This document shows, piece after piece, positions 6,202 to 8,613 of a stretch of DNA of 8,613 bases (its first letter is position 1; every line of letters begins with the position of its first letter). Below the pieces are notes generated by a model. The model did not search any database. It saw nothing but the letters and a program-made list of their open reading frames with translations, and was not told the DNA's origin. The DNA is from Chloroflexota bacterium (GTDB lineage: Bacteria > Chloroflexota > Limnocylindria > Limnocylindrales > CSP1-4), in contig JAKAMV010000380.1 of NCBI GenBank assembly GCA_021812735.1, positions 1 to 8,613 on the forward strand. Reading direction: 5' to 3'. A program made the position numbers and the translations under genes.

Positions 6202-6207
6202 CGCCGG

Positions 6208-7119
6208 GTGACCGCGACCGCCGCCCCTGCCCGAACTGCCGAGTCCCAGCCCAGCGCCGGCAGCAACCGCCGCCACCTCGCGATCGTGCTCGGCGTCGCG
6301 ATCCTCGCCCTCGCCGCGGACGCGCTCGCCGCCTGGCTGTCCGGCAGCCTCGCCCTCGTCGCTGACGCGGCCCATCGTGTCACGGACGTGATGGGCGTGA
6401 CGATCGCCTTCTTCGCCGCCACGCTCGCCGCCCGCCCCGCCAGCCACGACCGCTCGTTCGGCTACGCCCGCGCGGAGGTGATCGCCGCCTGCGTCAACGC
6501 CGGCCTCCTCGTGGCGCTCGGCATCTTCATCTGCTACGAGGCCGTCACGCGTCTCGTCGCGCCGGAGACCCCGGAGCCGGGCCCGATGCTCGTCGCGGCG
6601 GCCATCGGCCTCGCGGGGTCGGGCACCGCGGCCTGGATCCTGCGCTCCGAGCACAGCGGCTTCGCGGCCCGCGGCGCCTTCCTCGACGTGCTCGGCGACG
6701 CGATCGGCTCCGTGGCGGCGATCGCGGCGGCGCTGCTCGTGATCGCCACCGGCTGGGCCTACGCGGACCCGCTCGCCTCGCTCGCGGTCGTGGCGCTCGT
6801 CGTGCCGAGGGCGCTGCTGCTCCTGCGCGACGCGCTGTCGGTCCTCATGGAGGCGACGCCGCCCGGGCTCTCGCTGCCCGCCGTCCGCCAGCGCCTGCTC
6901 GCCGTGCCGAGCGTCATCGGCGCCCACGACCTCCACGCCTGGCAGATCACGGCCGGCCTGCCGATGATCACCGTGCACGTCATCGCCGAGGACGGCGCGG
7001 ACGAGCAGAGGATCCTGCGCGACGTGGACGCCGCCCTCGCGGCGGACTTCGACCTCGCCCACAGCACGATCCAGGTGGAGCACCGGCTCCGACCCCTCGA
7101 GCCCGGCGCGCACGCCTGA
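6208..7119 (+). CDS. Cation diffusion facilitator (CDF) family metal transporter
   Basis: A 303-residue inner-membrane transporter of the CDF family, which normally exports divalent metals (Zn, Cd, Co, Mn or Fe) in exchange for protons. Six hydrophobic helices lie at roughly 23-44, 49-72, 90-113, 126-145, 158-181 and 186-206. A soluble C-terminal domain of about 80 residues follows, ending in STIQVEH, typical of CzcD/ZitB-like members. The second helix has the usual metal site H56-x3-D60 in SLALVADAAHRVTD. In the fifth helix, the family's common HVLGD is replaced by D160-V-L-G-D164, giving DxxxD. The histidine-rich loop between helices 4 and 5 seen in many zinc exporters is absent. The GTG start follows a TACAAT box by six bases with no Shine-Dalgarno. 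The family is certain; the metal is not, and the Asp replacement makes a simple zinc-exporter label unsafe. Confidence 0.93.
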   Translation: MTATAAPARTAESQPSAGSNRRHLAIVLGVAILALAADALAAWLSGSLALVADAAHRVTDVMGVTIAFFAATLAARPASHDRSFGYARAEVIAACVNAGLLVALGIFICYEAVTRLVAPETPEPGPMLVAAAIGLAGSGTAAWILRSEHSGFAARGAFLDVLGDAIGSVAAIAAALLVIATGWAYADPLASLAVVALVVPRALLLLRDALSVLMEATPPGLSLPAVRQRLLAVPSVIGAHDLHAWQITAGLPMITVHVIAEDGADEQRILRDVDAALAADFDLAHSTIQVEHRLRPLEPGAHA

Positions 7120-7163
7120 GGCGCCCGGCCCGCCCGGCATCTCGGCACCCCGCCGCGACCCGC

Positions 7164-8057
7164 TCAGCCGCGCGCGGCGGAGAGAACGGCCCCGGCCAGG
7201 ACACCCGCGAACGAGGCAGCTGCCGCCAGGACGAGCGCGATGGCGACCCACGAGGGCACGAGCAACGGCGTGACGGACGACGGCCCCCAGGCCGCCAGGC
7301 CCACGGCCACGCCAGCGACGCCGGCCACCGCCCCCGACCAGGCCAGCGCCCGGTCACCCGGCGCGTCCTGGGCCGTCCGGTACGAGGTGCGCCGAGCGTC
7401 AGCCCCGTAGCCGCGCGCCTCCATCGAGATCGCCAGCCGCCCGACACGCTCGAAACCCGCCACGAACACCGGGAGCAGCGCCGGCACCACGGCACGCAAC
7501 CCCGAGGCGCGGAGCCCACGCGCTCGCTGCGCGTCCAGCACGATGCCAAGCTCCCGCTGCAGCAGGGGCACCAGCTGCATGGTGGTGCCGAGCATGAGCG
7601 CGACCGGATGCGGCACGCGAAGCCGCACCAACGCCCCGAACAGATCGGCCGGCCGCGTGGTCACCAGGACCACCACCCCGACGGCCTCCATCGCCACCAG
7701 GCGCGACACGAACGACACGGCCCGGGCGAGCGCCTCGGCGGTGATCGCCGCCGGGCCGACGCGCGCCACCACCGTGCACGCCCCACCGCAGCCGCCCGGC
7801 GCCGCCGTCTGGAGCACGACGATCGACGCCGCCAGCGGGGCAAGGACGCGCATCGCGCGCCACATCGGGCCCGCGACGCCCGCCCGCACGGCCAGCACGC
7901 ACGCGGCCGCCACGACCGACAGCAGCGGGAGAGGCTGGAACACGGCCAGCGAGAACGCGACGGCGGCGACCAGCCACACGAGCTTCGGGACGGCGCTGCG
8001 CCGGTGGAGGGCCGACGAGCCCGGCGCGTACCCGAACGGCGACCCCGTCAGGCTCAT
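7164..8057 (-). CDS. ecfT: ECF transporter transmembrane (T) component, EcfT/CbiQ family
   Basis: A 297-residue integral membrane coupling subunit of an energy-coupling factor importer. Hydrophobic segments lie at about 22-40, 42-58, 68-84 and 105-135, with two more at the C-terminus (about 237-258 and 266-292). Between them is the cytoplasmic coupling region with the two Ala-Arg-Gly motifs of EcfT: A179-R-G181 in AQRARGLRA, and A214-R-G216 in SMEARGYGA. In this family these motifs dock into the two ATPases. The ATG at 8057 is chosen because it overlaps the ATPase stop in ATGA and has GGGAGG seven bases upstream; the frame could extend to 8162, but that part overlaps the ATPase gene. A Cys pair, C90-x3-C94, lies in the predicted loop after the third helix. 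Substrate is set by an S component, and none is present in the window. The gene converges with the CDF gene, 44 bp away. Confidence 0.9.
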   Translation of the reverse strand: MSLTGSPFGYAPGSSALHRRSAVPKLVWLVAAVAFSLAVFQPLPLLSVVAAACVLAVRAGVAGPMWRAMRVLAPLAASIVVLQTAAPGGCGGACTVVARVGPAAITAEALARAVSFVSRLVAMEAVGVVVLVTTRPADLFGALVRLRVPHPVALMLGTTMQLVPLLQRELGIVLDAQRARGLRASGLRAVVPALLPVFVAGFERVGRLAISMEARGYGADARRTSYRTAQDAPGDRALAWSGAVAGVAGVAVGLAAWGPSSVTPLLVPSWVAIALVLAAAASFAGVLAGAVLSAARG

Positions 8058-8613
8058 CCCGGATCCTCCCGTGGCGACCAGCCCCCCGGCGACCGGTCGA
8101 CCTGCCCGTGCGCCCGAGGGGCGAGGACCCGGACCGCCTCGTCGACCGAGAGTGGCGGCCACGAGGCACTCCCGTCCGGCGCCACCAGCAGCGCGATCCG
8201 GGCCGCCGGCGGCGCCTCGAGCCCGGCCACCGCCAGCAGCGCGCTGTCGGCGAACACCCTGCGCGCGGGCCCGTCCGCGAGAGCCCTCCCCCCGTCGAGG
8301 ACCAGGACGCGAGTCGCCACCCGCCCCAAGAAGGCCATGTCATGGCTCGCCACCAGGACGGCGCCCCCAGCCTCCGCCGCCGCCCGAACCTGTGCGACCA
8401 CGAGGTCCTCGACTCGCACGTCGGCGCCGGTCGTCGGCTCGTCCAGCACCAGCACGGGCGGCCGACCGGCAATCGCAGCACCGAGCGCCACCAGCTTGCG
8501 TTCCGCGCGCCCCAGCCGGAACGGATGCCGGCCAAGCAGGTCCCCCAGCTCCAGCGCCTCGGCCAGCTCGCGCACGCGCTCCCCGATCCGGGCCTCGGGC
8601 ATCCCCAGCGAGA
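8054..8613 (-). CDS. ECF-type ABC transporter ATPase, C-terminal part (partial)
   Basis: The frame is open to the right edge and ends at the TGA at 8056-8054. About 186 C-terminal residues are present. The Walker A motif would lie beyond the edge. Visible are the helical lead ERVRELAEALELGDLLGRHPF, typical of ECF ATPases, an ABC signature region reading L-G-R-A-E-R-K instead of LSGGQ, Walker B with catalytic Glu (VLVLDEPTTGAD, 8420-8455), and the switch His in VLVASHDM. A C-terminal extension of about 70 residues follows, including LSVDEAVRVL, as in cobalt/biotin-type ECF ATPases. The stop overlaps the ecfT start by ATGA, so the pair is coupled and should work as one importer. It may be the second half of a fused double ATPase, as in some ECF systems; the missing 5' part prevents a decision. 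Confidence 0.88.
   Translation of the reverse strand, partial: SLGMPEARIGERVRELAEALELGDLLGRHPFRLGRAERKLVALGAAIAGRPPVLVLDEPTTGADVRVEDLVVAQVRAAAEAGGAVLVASHDMAFLGRVATRVLVLDGGRALADGPARRVFADSALLAVAGLEAPPAARIALLVAPDGSASWPPLSVDEAVRVLAPRAHGQVDRSPGGWSPREDPG
8065..8070 (-). promoter_or_regulatory. Shine-Dalgarno GGGAGG for ecfT, inside the ATPase gene
   Basis: The minus strand reads GGGAGG seven bases before the ATG at 8057. It supports that ecfT start and re-initiation at the ATGA overlap with the upstream ATPase gene. Confidence 0.65.

Noticed and set aside
4809..7251. Minus-strand frames of 537 and 471 codons running across the small gene and the CDF gene
   Set aside because: The CDF gene and the GH18 gene account for this DNA in other frames, and the predicted products look like random GC-rich translation.
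7399..8535. Alternative minus-strand 378-codon frame over the ECF genes
   Set aside because: It is out of frame with clear EcfT and ATPase motifs and is Arg/Gly-rich without domain features.
1..8613. Mobile elements, CRISPR arrays, tRNA/rRNA genes and defence genes
   Set aside because: No transposase or integrase motifs, no regularly spaced nucleotide repeats and no tRNA-like cloverleaf sequences were seen; the only periodic signal is the protein-level repeat in the lipoprotein.

Overview
The window is very GC-rich (by eye about 70-75%) bacterial chromosomal DNA, densely packed with genes on both strands. It shows no rRNA, tRNA, CRISPR array, insertion sequence or phage gene. Two modes of translation start are visible. 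Some genes have strong Shine-Dalgarno sequences. Others have a -10-like TAnAAT box ending only six bases before the start codon, which implies leaderless mRNA. This mix and the gene families would suit a high-GC Chloroflexota lineage (Limnocylindria/Ellin6529-like) or an actinobacterium. The lineage is inferred, not shown.

Left part (1-1701): the first 31 codons of a minus-strand membrane protein, possibly an MFS transporter, lie across a divergent intergenic region from a plus-strand lipoprotein gene. That region holds two perfect 12-bp palindromes and two -10-like boxes. The lipoprotein is built from six copies of a C-x3-C-x5-W motif spaced 53-57 residues apart, which suggests a six-bladed propeller-like exported protein.

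Centre-left (1726-4428): a complete AmmeMemoRadiSam set. amrA (AMMECR1 domain) is on the minus strand. It diverges from amrS (radical SAM enzyme) and amrB (MEMO domain), which overlap by four bases (GTGA) and are probably translationally coupled. The three families are known to co-occur; their shared reaction is not established.

Centre-right (4429-7119): a minus-strand lipoprotein with a family 18 glycoside hydrolase-like domain and an intact DGxDxDxE motif converges on amrB, with a GC-rich stem-loop between them. Divergent from it are an 80-residue protein of unknown function with a full-length Shine-Dalgarno sequence, and then a cation diffusion facilitator (CDF). The CDF has HxxxD in the second membrane helix but DxxxD, not HxxxD, in the fifth.

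Right end (7164-8613): a minus-strand ECF-type transporter module. The C-terminal part of an ATPase with a degenerate ABC signature (LGRAE) overlaps by ATGA with the EcfT transmembrane subunit. No substrate-binding S component is in the window.

The parts most worth attention are the C-x3-C-x5-W lipoprotein, the AmmeMemoRadiSam set with its split orientation, the small unknown gene before the CDF transporter, and the altered motifs in the CDF and ECF proteins.
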